The notes beneath the pieces were generated by a model. That model did no database searches, had not been told where the DNA came from, and was given only the letters and a program-made list of their open reading frames with translations. Made by a program: the position numbers and the translations under genes. This document shows positions 1 through 6,901 of a DNA stretch of 16,600 nt, piece after piece (within the stretch, counting starts at the first letter, position 1; each line of letters starts with the position of its first letter). Location of the stretch: contig JASLDW010000011.1 of the NCBI GenBank assembly GCA_030151365.1, forward strand, positions 1 to 16,600, given 5' to 3'. This DNA comes from Lysobacter sp. (GTDB lineage Bacteria > Pseudomonadota > Gammaproteobacteria > Xanthomonadales > Xanthomonadaceae).

Positions 1-152
1 CATTCGTCGTCGATTTCTGGATGCCGACCCTCAATGCAACGGTCTCGGTCGATGGTGCCCCTGCGTCGCCAGCCGTCGCCTTGACGACGCGCGGGGATAA
101 ATCGATCGTCTGGGGCAGCTACGACGGCGCGCTGAAGTTCAAGTCGCAATAG
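1..152 (+). CDS. C-terminal fragment of an unidentified protein
   Basis: An open frame enters from the left edge (first complete codon at base 3) and stops at TAG 150-152, giving 49 residues. It begins FVVDFWMPTL and ends DGALKFKSQ. The segment alternates hydrophobic and polar residues and looks like beta-rich protein. I recognise no motif and do not assign a function. It converges on clpB, with only 61 bases between the two stop codons. Codon use is GC-rich at third positions like the neighbours, which supports real coding, but the fragment is too short to be sure. Confidence 0.5.
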   Translation, partial: FVVDFWMPTLNATVSVDGAPASPAVALTTRGDKSIVWGSYDGALKFKSQ

Positions 153-174
153 CGCCGGGCCGCCAAAGGCAATG

Positions 175-202
175 CGCGCTGGCCGCTCGAACCGCCAGCG
201 CG
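175..202. terminator. Hairpin between convergent genes, possible terminator
   Basis: CGCGCTGGC (175-183) and GCCAGCGCG (194-202) form a perfect 9-bp inverted repeat around a 10-base loop. It lies between the stop of the left-edge gene (152) and the stop of clpB (214-216). No T-run follows on either strand, so it is not a textbook intrinsic terminator. It may still serve as a bidirectional terminator or transcript-end stabiliser. Confidence 0.4.
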
Positions 203-213
203 TGGATGCACCC

Positions 214-2796
214 TTACTTCACGAACACCAGCTTGCCGCCCTGCGCATCGACCTTCACCACGTCGCCGTTGCCGAAGTGGCCCTGCAGGATCTCGCTGGC
301 CAGCGGGTTCTCGATCTGTTGCTGGATCGCGCGTTTGAGCGGACGCGCGCCGTAGACCGGATCGAAGCCGACGTTGCCAAGCAGTTCGAACGCCTTGTCG
401 CTGAGTTCGATGCGAATGCCGCGCTCGGCCAAGCGCTTCTCCAGGCCCTTGAGCTGGATCGCCGCGATCGACTTGATCTGCGCCTTGGTCAGCGGATGGA
501 AGACCACGATGTCGTCGAGCCGGTTGATGAACTCGGGGCGGAAGTGCGCCTGGACCACGCCCATGACGGCCGCCTTCATCTGCAGATAGGCTTCCGGTGA
601 ATCGTCGCCGGCAATCTCCTGGATCTGGTGCGAGCCGAGGTTGGACGTCATCACGATCACGGTGTTGCGGAAATCGACCGTACGACCCTGGCCATCAGTG
701 AGGCGACCATCGTCCAGCACCTGCAGCAGGATGTTGAACACGTCCGGATGCGCCTTCTCGACTTCGTCGAGCAGCACCACGCTGTAGGGACGACGACGCA
801 CCGCTTCGGTCAGGTAGCCGCCTTCCTCGTAACCGACATAACCGGGGGGTGCGCCGATCAGGCGCGACACGCTGTGCTTCTCCATGAACTCGCTCATGTC
901 GATGCGCACCATCGCATCGGACGAATCGAACAGGAAATCGGCCAGCGCTTTCGTCAATTCGGTCTTGCCGACACCGGTCGGGCCGAGGAACAGGAAAGAG
1001 CCGCTGGGGCGATTGGGATCGGACAGGCCGGCGCGGGAGCGCCGCACCGCATCCGAGACCACCTTGATCGCTTCTTCCTGGCCGACCACGCGGGTGCCGA
1101 GATGCTGTTCCATCTTCAGCAGCTTGTCGCGCTCGCCTTCCAGCATCTTGCTGACGGGGATTCCGGTCCAGCGCGACACCACCTGCGCGATTTCCTCGGC
1201 GGTGACCTTGTCCTGCAGCAGGGTGAAACCGGTCTTCTCGGCCTCCTGCGCCGCCTTCAATTCCTTGTCGAGTTGCGGCAACAGCCCATACTGGATCTCG
1301 CTCATCCTGGCGAAATCCTGCGCGCGTTGCGCGGCCTCGAGTTGCAGCTTGGCCTCCTCGATCTTCTCCTTGATCTTCGTCGCGCCTTGCAGCGTGGCCT
1401 TCTCGGATTTCCAGATTTCCTCGAGATCGTTGTATTCGCGCTCGAGCTTGTCGATTTCATCCTGGAGGTCGGCGAGGCGCTTCTTCGAGGCGTCGTCCTT
1501 CTCCTTCTTCAATGCCTCGCGCTGGATCTTGAGCTGGATCAGCCGGCGCTCCTTGCGATCGAGCTCTTCCGGCTTGGAATCGATCTCCATGCGGATACGC
1601 GATGCCGCCTCGTCCATCAGGTCGATGGCCTTGTCGGGCAGCTGGCGGTCGGCGATGTAGCGGTTCGACAGCGTGGCCGCCGCGACGATCGCCGGATCGG
1701 TGATCTCGACGCCATGGTGGACCGCGTACTTCTCCTTCAACCCGCGCAGGATGGCAATGGTGTCCTCGACGCTGGGTTCGCCGACGAAGACCTTCTGGAA
1801 ACGGCGTTCCAGCGCCGCGTCCTTCTCGATGTACTTGCGGTATTCGTCGAGCGTGGTCGCGCCGATGCAATGCAGTTCGCCGCGCGCTAATGCCGGCTTC
1901 AGCATGTTGCCGGCGTCCATCGCGCCCTCGGCCTTGCCGGCGCCGACCATGGTGTGGATTTCGTCGATGAAGAGGATGATCTGGCCCTCGTTCTTGGCGA
2001 GATCGTTCAACACCGCCTTGAGGCGTTCCTCGAATTCGCCGCGGAACTTGGCGCCGGCGATCAGCGCGCCCATGTCGAGCGAGAGCAGGCGCTTGCCGCG
2101 CAGCCCTTCCGGCACTTCATTGTTGATGATGCGCTGCGCCAGCCCTTCGACGATCGCGGTCTTGCCGACGCCGGGCTCGCCGATCAGCACCGGGTTGTTC
2201 TTGGTGCGACGTTGCAGCACCTGGATGCAGCGACGGATTTCTTCGTCGCGCCCGACCACCGGGTCCATCTTGCCCTTCTCGGCACGCGCGGTGAGGTCGA
2301 TGGTGTATTTCTCCAGCGCCTGGCGCTGGTCTTCGGCGTTTTCGTCCTGCACTTTTTCTCCTCCCCGCATCTTGTCGATGGCCGCTTCCAGTTGTGCGCG
2401 ATTGCCACCCGCCGCCTTCAGGGCGCGGCCGGCGTCACTGCTGTCGTCGATCAATGCCAGCAGGAACAGTTCGCTGGCGATGAAGGCATCGCCGCGCTGC
2501 TGCGCCAGCTTGTCGGTGACGTTGAGCAGGCGCGCCAGGTCGTTGCCGACGCTGATGTTGCCGGCCTGCCCGCTGACCTTGGCCAGCTTGTCCAGCGATT
2601 CGGCCAGGCGCTCGCGCAGCACCGGCACGTTGACGCCGGCCTGCGCCAGCAAGGGACGGGTGCCGCCGCCCTGCTGGTCGAGCAACGCCATCAGGAGATG
2701 CGCGGGTTCGATGATGGAATTGTCGCGGCCGATCGCCAGCGATTGCGCATCGCCGAGCGCCTGCTGGAACCGCGAAGTGAGTTTGTCCATGCGCAT
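214..2796 (-). CDS. clpB: ATP-dependent chaperone ClpB (Hsp100 disaggregase)
   Basis: Hexameric cytoplasmic AAA+ disaggregase that works with DnaK/DnaJ/GrpE to resolubilise heat-aggregated proteins. The protein is 860 residues, close to E. coli ClpB (857). It shows an N-domain (about 1-145), Walker A GEPGVGKT at 206-213 and Walker B ILFIDEIH at 274-281. A long charged coiled-coil middle domain (about 405-525) follows. The second Walker A is GPTGVGKT at 605-612 and the second Walker B VVLLDEVE at 673-680. Pore loops are KFRG at 250-253 (Phe where E. coli has Tyr251) and GYVGYEEGG with Tyr653. The frame stays open to 2871, but I chose ATG 2796: MRMDKLTSRFQQAL matches the family N-terminus, AAGGA lies 6 bases upstream, and the longer start would overlap the heat-shock promoter. 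All key motifs are intact. Confidence 0.98.
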   Translation of the reverse strand: MRMDKLTSRFQQALGDAQSLAIGRDNSIIEPAHLLMALLDQQGGGTRPLLAQAGVNVPVLRERLAESLDKLAKVSGQAGNISVGNDLARLLNVTDKLAQQRGDAFIASELFLLALIDDSSDAGRALKAAGGNRAQLEAAIDKMRGGEKVQDENAEDQRQALEKYTIDLTARAEKGKMDPVVGRDEEIRRCIQVLQRRTKNNPVLIGEPGVGKTAIVEGLAQRIINNEVPEGLRGKRLLSLDMGALIAGAKFRGEFEERLKAVLNDLAKNEGQIILFIDEIHTMVGAGKAEGAMDAGNMLKPALARGELHCIGATTLDEYRKYIEKDAALERRFQKVFVGEPSVEDTIAILRGLKEKYAVHHGVEITDPAIVAAATLSNRYIADRQLPDKAIDLMDEAASRIRMEIDSKPEELDRKERRLIQLKIQREALKKEKDDASKKRLADLQDEIDKLEREYNDLEEIWKSEKATLQGATKIKEKIEEAKLQLEAAQRAQDFARMSEIQYGLLPQLDKELKAAQEAEKTGFTLLQDKVTAEEIAQVVSRWTGIPVSKMLEGERDKLLKMEQHLGTRVVGQEEAIKVVSDAVRRSRAGLSDPNRPSGSFLFLGPTGVGKTELTKALADFLFDSSDAMVRIDMSEFMEKHSVSRLIGAPPGYVGYEEGGYLTEAVRRRPYSVVLLDEVEKAHPDVFNILLQVLDDGRLTDGQGRTVDFRNTVIVMTSNLGSHQIQEIAGDDSPEAYLQMKAAVMGVVQAHFRPEFINRLDDIVVFHPLTKAQIKSIAAIQLKGLEKRLAERGIRIELSDKAFELLGNVGFDPVYGARPLKRAIQQQIENPLASEILQGHFGNGDVVKVDAQGGKLVFVK
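2350..2364 (-). promoter_or_regulatory. Internal RBS and GTG start for short ClpB isoform
   Basis: Inside clpB, GGAGGAG (2364 to 2358) is followed by five A residues and then an in-frame GTG (2352-2350), codon Val149. E. coli ClpB is known to be made also as a shorter form lacking the N-domain, by internal initiation at the GTG for Val149. Position and codon match here, and the Shine-Dalgarno is stronger than the one before the main start. The predicted short form is 712 residues with both ATPase domains. Confidence 0.75.
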
Positions 2797-2844
2797 TGGA
2801 GATCCTTGGAGGGGCCGCCTGCATGACGGCCAACAATACGCCCG

Positions 2845-2872
2845 AAATGTGGCAAAGCCGCGTGATTTCAAG
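2845..2872 (-). promoter_or_regulatory. Sigma-32 (RpoH) heat-shock promoter of clpB
   Basis: On the minus strand, CTTGAAA (2872-2866) is followed after 13 bases by CCACATTT (2852-2845). The sigma-32 consensus is CTTGAAA, a spacer of about 11-16 bases, then CCCCATNT. The -35 is perfect and the -10 has one mismatch. It lies about 50 bases upstream of the chosen clpB ATG, which is expected for a heat-shock gene. The plus-strand M20 peptidase gene starts about 65 bases away on the other side. Confidence 0.85.
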
Positions 2873-2935
2873 GCATCGCTGCAGGTCGGGGATGCCTGCG
2901 TTATCGTCGGGTCACCTCCATCAGGTCATGCCGAC

Positions 2936-4252
2936 ATGCCATCGATCACCCGCCTCGCCTGTGCCGCGATGTCCTGCCTGCTCCTGGCCGCTCCCGCGTG
3001 GGCGGCGGATGGACTTTCGCCCCGGGAAAAGAAGATCTCGAGCGCGGTCGACGCCGGCTACGAGAACGACATCGCCCTGCTCGCGCGCCTGGTCGAGCAG
3101 AACAGCGGCACCTACAACCTCGCGGGCGTGGAGGCGATCGCGCGCATGCTCATGCCCGAATTCGAGGCATTGGGATTCCGCGTGCAATGGAAGCCGATGA
3201 CGCAGACCAAGCGCGCCGGCCACCTGGTCGCGACCCACGCCGGTTCCGGCAAGGGCAAGCGCATCCTGCTGATCGGCCACCTCGATACCGTGTTCGAGGC
3301 CGACAGTCCGTTCAAGGGCTTCAGGCGCGAAGGCGAACGCGGCATCGGCCCGGGCGTGGGCGACGACAAGGGCGGCGACGTGGTGATGCTCGCCGCGCTG
3401 CGCGCGATGCAGGCCGCCGGCACGCTGCGCGATGCCGATATCGAAGTGGTCCTGACCGGCGACGAGGAGGACGTCGGCAGCCCGCTGGACGTGGCGCGCG
3501 CGGACCTGATCGCCGCCGGCAAGCGTGCCGATGTCGCCCTCGACTTCGAGAATCTCTCGCAGCAGGACGGACGCGACATCGGTTCGATCGCGCGGCGCTC
3601 GTCGAACATCTGGACGCTCACCGTGAGCGGAAAATCCGGCCACAGCTCGGGGATCTTCTCGGAATCGATGGGCGACGGCGCGATCTTCGAGCTGGCGCGA
3701 ATCATCAGCGCGTTCCGCAACGAACTGCCCGAACCCAACCTCACCTTCAACGTCGGCCTGGTCGGCGGCGGCCAGGAAGCGACGTTCGATGCCAGCAAAT
3801 CGCGCGTCAGCGCCAGCGGAAAGGACAACATCATCGCGCCGATCGCGGTCGCGCGCGGCGACTTCCGCACGCTCAGCGTCGACCAGACCAAACGGGTGCG
3901 CGAGAAGATGCAGGCGATCGTCGCCCGTCACCTGCCCAGGACCGATGCGAAGATCGAGATCGAGGAGCACTACCCGCCGATGGCGCCGACCGCGGGCAAT
4001 CGCGCACTGCTGGCGAAGCTCAACGAAGTGAATCGCGATCTCGGCCTGCACGCGATGGCCGAACTCGACCCGCTCAAGCGCGGCGCCGGCGACATCTCCT
4101 TCGTCGCCGCGGACACCGACGGATTGATCGGCATGGGCGTGTCGGGATCGGGTAGCCACGCGCCCGGCGAAACCGCCGATCTCGATTCGATCAAGCGACA
4201 GGCCAAGCGCGCGGCGATCCTGATGAGCCGACTCGCGCAAACACCGCGTTGA
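2936..4252 (+). CDS. Exported M20 family metallopeptidase, glutamate carboxypeptidase-like
   Basis: Predicted zinc-dependent exopeptidase of the M20 (CPG2/ArgE/DapE) superfamily, 438 residues. The N-terminus is a Sec signal peptide with a hydrophobic stretch (about 8-20) and AWA|AD cleavage near residue 23, so the enzyme should be periplasmic or secreted. By comparison with Pseudomonas CPG2, the metal ligands and catalytic residues are His115 and Asp117 (in HLDTVF), Asp143 (in GPGVGDDKGG), Glu177-Glu178 (in GDEED), Glu205 and His408 (in GSHAPGE). His236 in SGKSGHSSG sits in the dimerisation-domain position. The frame is open far upstream, but that part is antisense to clpB; ATG 2936 is the only start that gives a signal peptide, with a weak AGG 10 bases before it. 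The natural substrate is unknown: family members cleave C-terminal glutamate, dipeptides or acyl-amino acids. Confidence 0.9.
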   Translation: MPSITRLACAAMSCLLLAAPAWAADGLSPREKKISSAVDAGYENDIALLARLVEQNSGTYNLAGVEAIARMLMPEFEALGFRVQWKPMTQTKRAGHLVATHAGSGKGKRILLIGHLDTVFEADSPFKGFRREGERGIGPGVGDDKGGDVVMLAALRAMQAAGTLRDADIEVVLTGDEEDVGSPLDVARADLIAAGKRADVALDFENLSQQDGRDIGSIARRSSNIWTLTVSGKSGHSSGIFSESMGDGAIFELARIISAFRNELPEPNLTFNVGLVGGGQEATFDASKSRVSASGKDNIIAPIAVARGDFRTLSVDQTKRVREKMQAIVARHLPRTDAKIEIEEHYPPMAPTAGNRALLAKLNEVNRDLGLHAMAELDPLKRGAGDISFVAADTDGLIGMGVSGSGSHAPGETADLDSIKRQAKRAAILMSRLAQTPR

Positions 4253-4281
4253 GCCCTTGGTATTCGTACGCATTCACTTTT

Positions 4282-4304
4282 TGTTCCGGCACCGTTTAGG
4301 AACA
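4282..4304. other. Inverted repeat upstream of the YidB-like gene
   Basis: TGTTCC (4282-4287) and GGAACA (4299-4304) form a perfect 6-bp inverted repeat with an 11-base spacer. It is in the 138-base gap between the M20 peptidase stop and the YidB-like start. It could be an operator half-site pair or a weak hairpin. No T-run follows and I cannot place a convincing -35/-10 around it. The rest of this gap shows nothing I recognise. Confidence 0.25.
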
Positions 4305-4390
4305 CCTTCACGACCGCAGTTAGCATCGACCCGTACATTCATTTTCAAACCAACGTGGTGCAGGGGGCGCCGCTCAACCGGAGAGCCCCG

Positions 4391-5146
4391 ATGTTCGATG
4401 CCGTCGTCAACGATTTGTCCGACCGATATGGATTGGGCGATCGCAGCCCGGAGTTGTTCGGCTTGCTGGTCGGTTACATCTTCAATGACCGTCGCGGCGG
4501 CTTCGGCGGCTTCGTCGAAGGATTCCGCGAACAAGGCCATGGCGACATGGTCGCCTCCTGGCTCGGCAATCCCGGCAACGGTCGTGCATTGAACGCGGGC
4601 GACGTCGGCACCGTGTTCGGTCAGGGCCTGCTCAACGACTGGAGCACCCGCCTCGGCACCAGCCGCGCCACCTTGTCCGCCGCCATCGCCGGCGTACTGC
4701 CGCGGATCGTGGGAGAACTCACGCCGAACGGGCGCCTGCCCGGCAACATCGCGCCGATGCGCGCCTACGAGTCGGCTTCAGTCGATGAACCCGTCGTCGA
4801 AACGGTGGAGTCCTCGGTGATGGAAATGCCGACGCCGATCATGCCCACGGTGGCACCGCAGCCTTCGTCGCTGCGTTCGCCCAATTCCACCCCGAGAGCG
4901 GCACCGAGCCGCGCCGAGGAAATGGCTGCGGCCATCGCTTCGCCCGCGATCAACCCCTCGGCCGGATTTGCCGCCGACCCCTACGCCGATCGCCACCACC
5001 AGCGACCACAGATTCGCAAGCAACGCGGCATGGGCTGGCTGGCATGGCTGATCGTCATCGCCGTGATCGCCGGCGTCGGTTACTACGCGTGGTGGAGCGG
5101 CCAGCTCGATCCCTGGCTCAAGCAATTCGGACTGATGCCACAGTAA
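4391..5146 (+). CDS. YidB/DUF937-like protein with C-terminal membrane anchor
   Basis: A 251-residue protein. Residues about 1-120 resemble the YidB (DUF937) family: DMVASWLGNPGNGRALNAGD at 52-71 and LPRIVGELTPNGRLP at 103-117 match the family's core. Residues 121-205 are a Pro/Ser/Ala-rich linker. A basic stretch (RHHQRPQIRKQR, 201-212) precedes one transmembrane helix (about 215-235) and a short tail ending FGLMPQ. By the positive-inside rule, the YidB domain should be cytoplasmic and the protein tail-anchored in the inner membrane. The frame extends to a GTG at 4355; I chose ATG 4391 because GGAGAG lies 5 bases upstream and MFDAVV aligns with the YidB start. YidB function is unknown. The stop is only 12 bases from the stop of the convergent DCC gene. 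Confidence 0.82.
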   Translation: MFDAVVNDLSDRYGLGDRSPELFGLLVGYIFNDRRGGFGGFVEGFREQGHGDMVASWLGNPGNGRALNAGDVGTVFGQGLLNDWSTRLGTSRATLSAAIAGVLPRIVGELTPNGRLPGNIAPMRAYESASVDEPVVETVESSVMEMPTPIMPTVAPQPSSLRSPNSTPRAAPSRAEEMAAAIASPAINPSAGFAADPYADRHHQRPQIRKQRGMGWLAWLIVIAVIAGVGYYAWWSGQLDPWLKQFGLMPQ

Positions 5147-5158
5147 GCGGAACCGCGA

Positions 5159-5587
5159 TCAATCGACGAAGCGCCAGCGATCCGCCGCGTCCGGGACGCG
5201 GCAGGTCGTCGTTCCGAACCAGCGATAGCGATTGCGCGCGACCATTCGATAGAGCGCATCGCGCAACGGACGCGGCAGCAGCACCAGCGCATGCGCGAGT
5301 CGCCAACCGCCACCGAGGCCGGCGACGACGCGACGGATGGCGTCGGTGTCCTGCCACGATTGTTCGCCCTCGATCAGCAGGAACGACGAGGGATCGTGCG
5401 GATCCAGTCCATGCGCCGCAAGAAGCCGTTGCCCGGCCTCGCCCTGCATCGCGGCGAAACGATAGCGTCCCTTGTGATCGTGCTTGAGCAGGAAGCGCAC
5501 CCAACCGTTGCACAGCACGCAGGCGCCATCGAAGACGATGACGGCGCTCGCCGCGTCCCATTCCGCTTCAGGCAATCCCCGTGCCAT
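5159..5587 (-). CDS. DCC family thiol-disulfide oxidoreductase (DUF393, YuxK-like)
   Basis: Small protein of 142 residues carrying the family signature near its N-terminus: VIVFDGACVLCN, i.e. D20-x-x-C23-x-x-C26, a thioredoxin-like CxxC redox motif. The rest matches the family pattern, with a hydrophobic helix LAHALVLLP (about 98-105) and RNRYRWFG (about 119-125). A third cysteine, C129, lies near the C-terminus. The partner or substrate is unknown; the family is predicted to be cytoplasmic. The frame is open to 5704, but ATG 5587 best fits the family N-terminus. It overlaps the end of the upstream DUF4166 gene by 20 bases and has only a weak GGA before it, so translation is probably coupled. 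This is the last gene of the rluD operon as I read it. Confidence 0.88.
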   Translation of the reverse strand: MARGLPEAEWDAASAVIVFDGACVLCNGWVRFLLKHDHKGRYRFAAMQGEAGQRLLAAHGLDPHDPSSFLLIEGEQSWQDTDAIRRVVAGLGGGWRLAHALVLLPRPLRDALYRMVARNRYRWFGTTTCRVPDAADRWRFVD

Positions 5588-6131
5588 CGTCCGGTTCCAG
5601 CCAACCTTCATAGCGAACCAGCAAGCCGAGCACCGGCAATCTTGCCTCGACGAAGAAACAGTAGCGACCGGCGTCATCCTGCGATTCGCGGCAACGCACG
5701 CCATCGAACAATTTCGCCGGCAGCGGGACGATGCCGAACATGCGTGCGCGCTCCACCGTCCACGCCAGTTCCGTGCCGACGCGCACCAGTCGATAATGGA
5801 AGGTGCACGGCCCGAGGCGTTCCTTCAACAAACCATCGCGCGCCAGCAATCGCGTGCGCATCGACGCGCCGCCGAAACGGCGCTGCCAAGATTCGCCTTC
5901 CGGAGCCGCGCTGAAACGGATCGCGATCGGCGCGTCCTCCATCGCCGGCGGCAAGCCCAGGACATGCGCCAGCAGCGCCTTCGGCAGGCCACGCCCGCGA
6001 CGGACGCTGGCGGTCCCGGCATAACGGAATTCGCCGCGGCGGCCATGCAACGCCTTGATGGCGGGCGCGAGATGGAAGAACTCGGCGCCGAGCAGGCGCT
6101 GGAACAGGGTGATGCTCAAGGTTCGATCCAT
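5568..6131 (-). CDS. DUF4166 domain protein
   Basis: A 187-residue protein matching the DUF4166 domain along most of its length: LHGRRGEFRYAGTASVRRG near 28-46, a WQRRFGG segment at 82-88 and the typical ending VRYEGWLEP at 172-180. No signal peptide or transmembrane segment is obvious, and no catalytic motif is recognisable. The family has no established biochemistry; the domain also occurs at the C-terminus of some predicted dehydrogenase/epimerase proteins, but here it stands alone. The open frame runs to 6221. I chose ATG 6131, which overlaps the pgeF stop by 16 bases. No clear Shine-Dalgarno precedes it, so coupling to pgeF translation is likely. Confidence 0.8.
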   Translation of the reverse strand: MDRTLSITLFQRLLGAEFFHLAPAIKALHGRRGEFRYAGTASVRRGRGLPKALLAHVLGLPPAMEDAPIAIRFSAAPEGESWQRRFGGASMRTRLLARDGLLKERLGPCTFHYRLVRVGTELAWTVERARMFGIVPLPAKLFDGVRCRESQDDAGRYCFFVEARLPVLGLLVRYEGWLEPDDGTGIA

Positions 6132-6901
6132 GCGAGCGTCGCCATGCGTCCGCTGTTGCGGCTTCCATCGGACGTGCTGCGGCGATGCGAGAAAAATGTC
6201 CGCGCCTCGCCGATGGTGCAATGGCCGCCGCCATGCACTTCGTCCACGCCGGCATCGGCCAGGCGCTGGCGCGCGAGCGCGTAGAGGTCGACCCGCCAGT
6301 GGCCGGGGCGCGTCGCCACGAAGGCCGATTCGACACGACGGCCGGCGCGACGATCGTGGGCGAGAAACGCATCACGCACTTCCTCGCCGATCTCGTAGGC
6401 CCGTGGTCCCGCCGCCGGTCCCAGCCAGGCGATGCAATCGGCGGGCGCCGTCTGCATCGACGCGACCGTCGCTTCCAGTACGCCGCCCGACAGACCCTTC
6501 CAGCCGGCGTGCGCCGCCGCGATCTCGCTCCCGTCGCGCGCGGCCAGCACGATTGGCAGGCAGTCGGCGGTGAGGATGGCGAGCACGACACCGGGTGTCG
6601 ACGTCACCGATGCATCGGCCTGCGGCTCCGAATCGACGACGACGGCATCGACAGCCGCGTCATCGAAACGCACCACATCCAATCCGTGCACTTGGCGCAA
6701 CCAGCGCGGCGATGACGGCAACTCCAGCGCACGTTCCAGCAATCGGCGGTTCTCCAGCGCCGATTCGACCTCGTCGCCATTGCGCAATCCGAGATTGAGG
6801 CGATCGAACGGCGGCCGCGAAACCCCGAGCCCGTGGCGCGTCGTCGTCAGCGCGCGGACGCGCGGCGGCGCCGGCCAGTCCGCGTCAAGCCACGCGCTCA
6901 T
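6116..6901 (-). CDS. pgeF: PgeF/YfiH laccase-domain protein (peptidoglycan editing factor)
   Basis: A 261-residue cytoplasmic protein of the YfiH/DUF152 multicopper-polyphenol-oxidase-like family. In E. coli this gene product prevents misincorporation of L-Ser into UDP-MurNAc during peptidoglycan precursor synthesis. Other family members show purine nucleoside phosphorylase or adenosine deaminase activity, so database names such as polyphenol oxidase are misleading. The zinc-site residues are visible: His72 in RQVHG, Cys114 in TADCLP and His131 in AHAGWKG. GPAAGP (161-166) and FFSHRR (236-241) followed by GRMATLAWI complete the family pattern. The ATG overlaps the rluD stop by four bases (ATGA), so the two are co-translated, as in the E. 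coli rluD-pgeF order. Confidence 0.95.
   Translation of the reverse strand: MSAWLDADWPAPPRVRALTTTRHGLGVSRPPFDRLNLGLRNGDEVESALENRRLLERALELPSSPRWLRQVHGLDVVRFDDAAVDAVVVDSEPQADASVTSTPGVVLAILTADCLPIVLAARDGSEIAAAHAGWKGLSGGVLEATVASMQTAPADCIAWLGPAAGPRAYEIGEEVRDAFLAHDRRAGRRVESAFVATRPGHWRVDLYALARQRLADAGVDEVHGGGHCTIGEARTFFSHRRSTSDGSRNSGRMATLAWIEP

Noticed and set aside
628..1890. Long plus-strand open frame (420 codons) opposite clpB
   Set aside because: It is antisense to an intact, highly conserved clpB. It is His/Leu/Arg-rich with no recognisable domain, typical of a GC-rich shadow frame.
2797..2871. 25-residue N-terminal extension of ClpB
   Set aside because: It does not match the family N-terminus and would begin inside the sigma-32 promoter; ATG 2796 has a good Shine-Dalgarno.
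1673..2935. Upstream extension of the M20 peptidase frame
   Set aside because: It is antisense to clpB and would bury the signal peptide in the middle of the protein; ATG 2936 is the sensible start.
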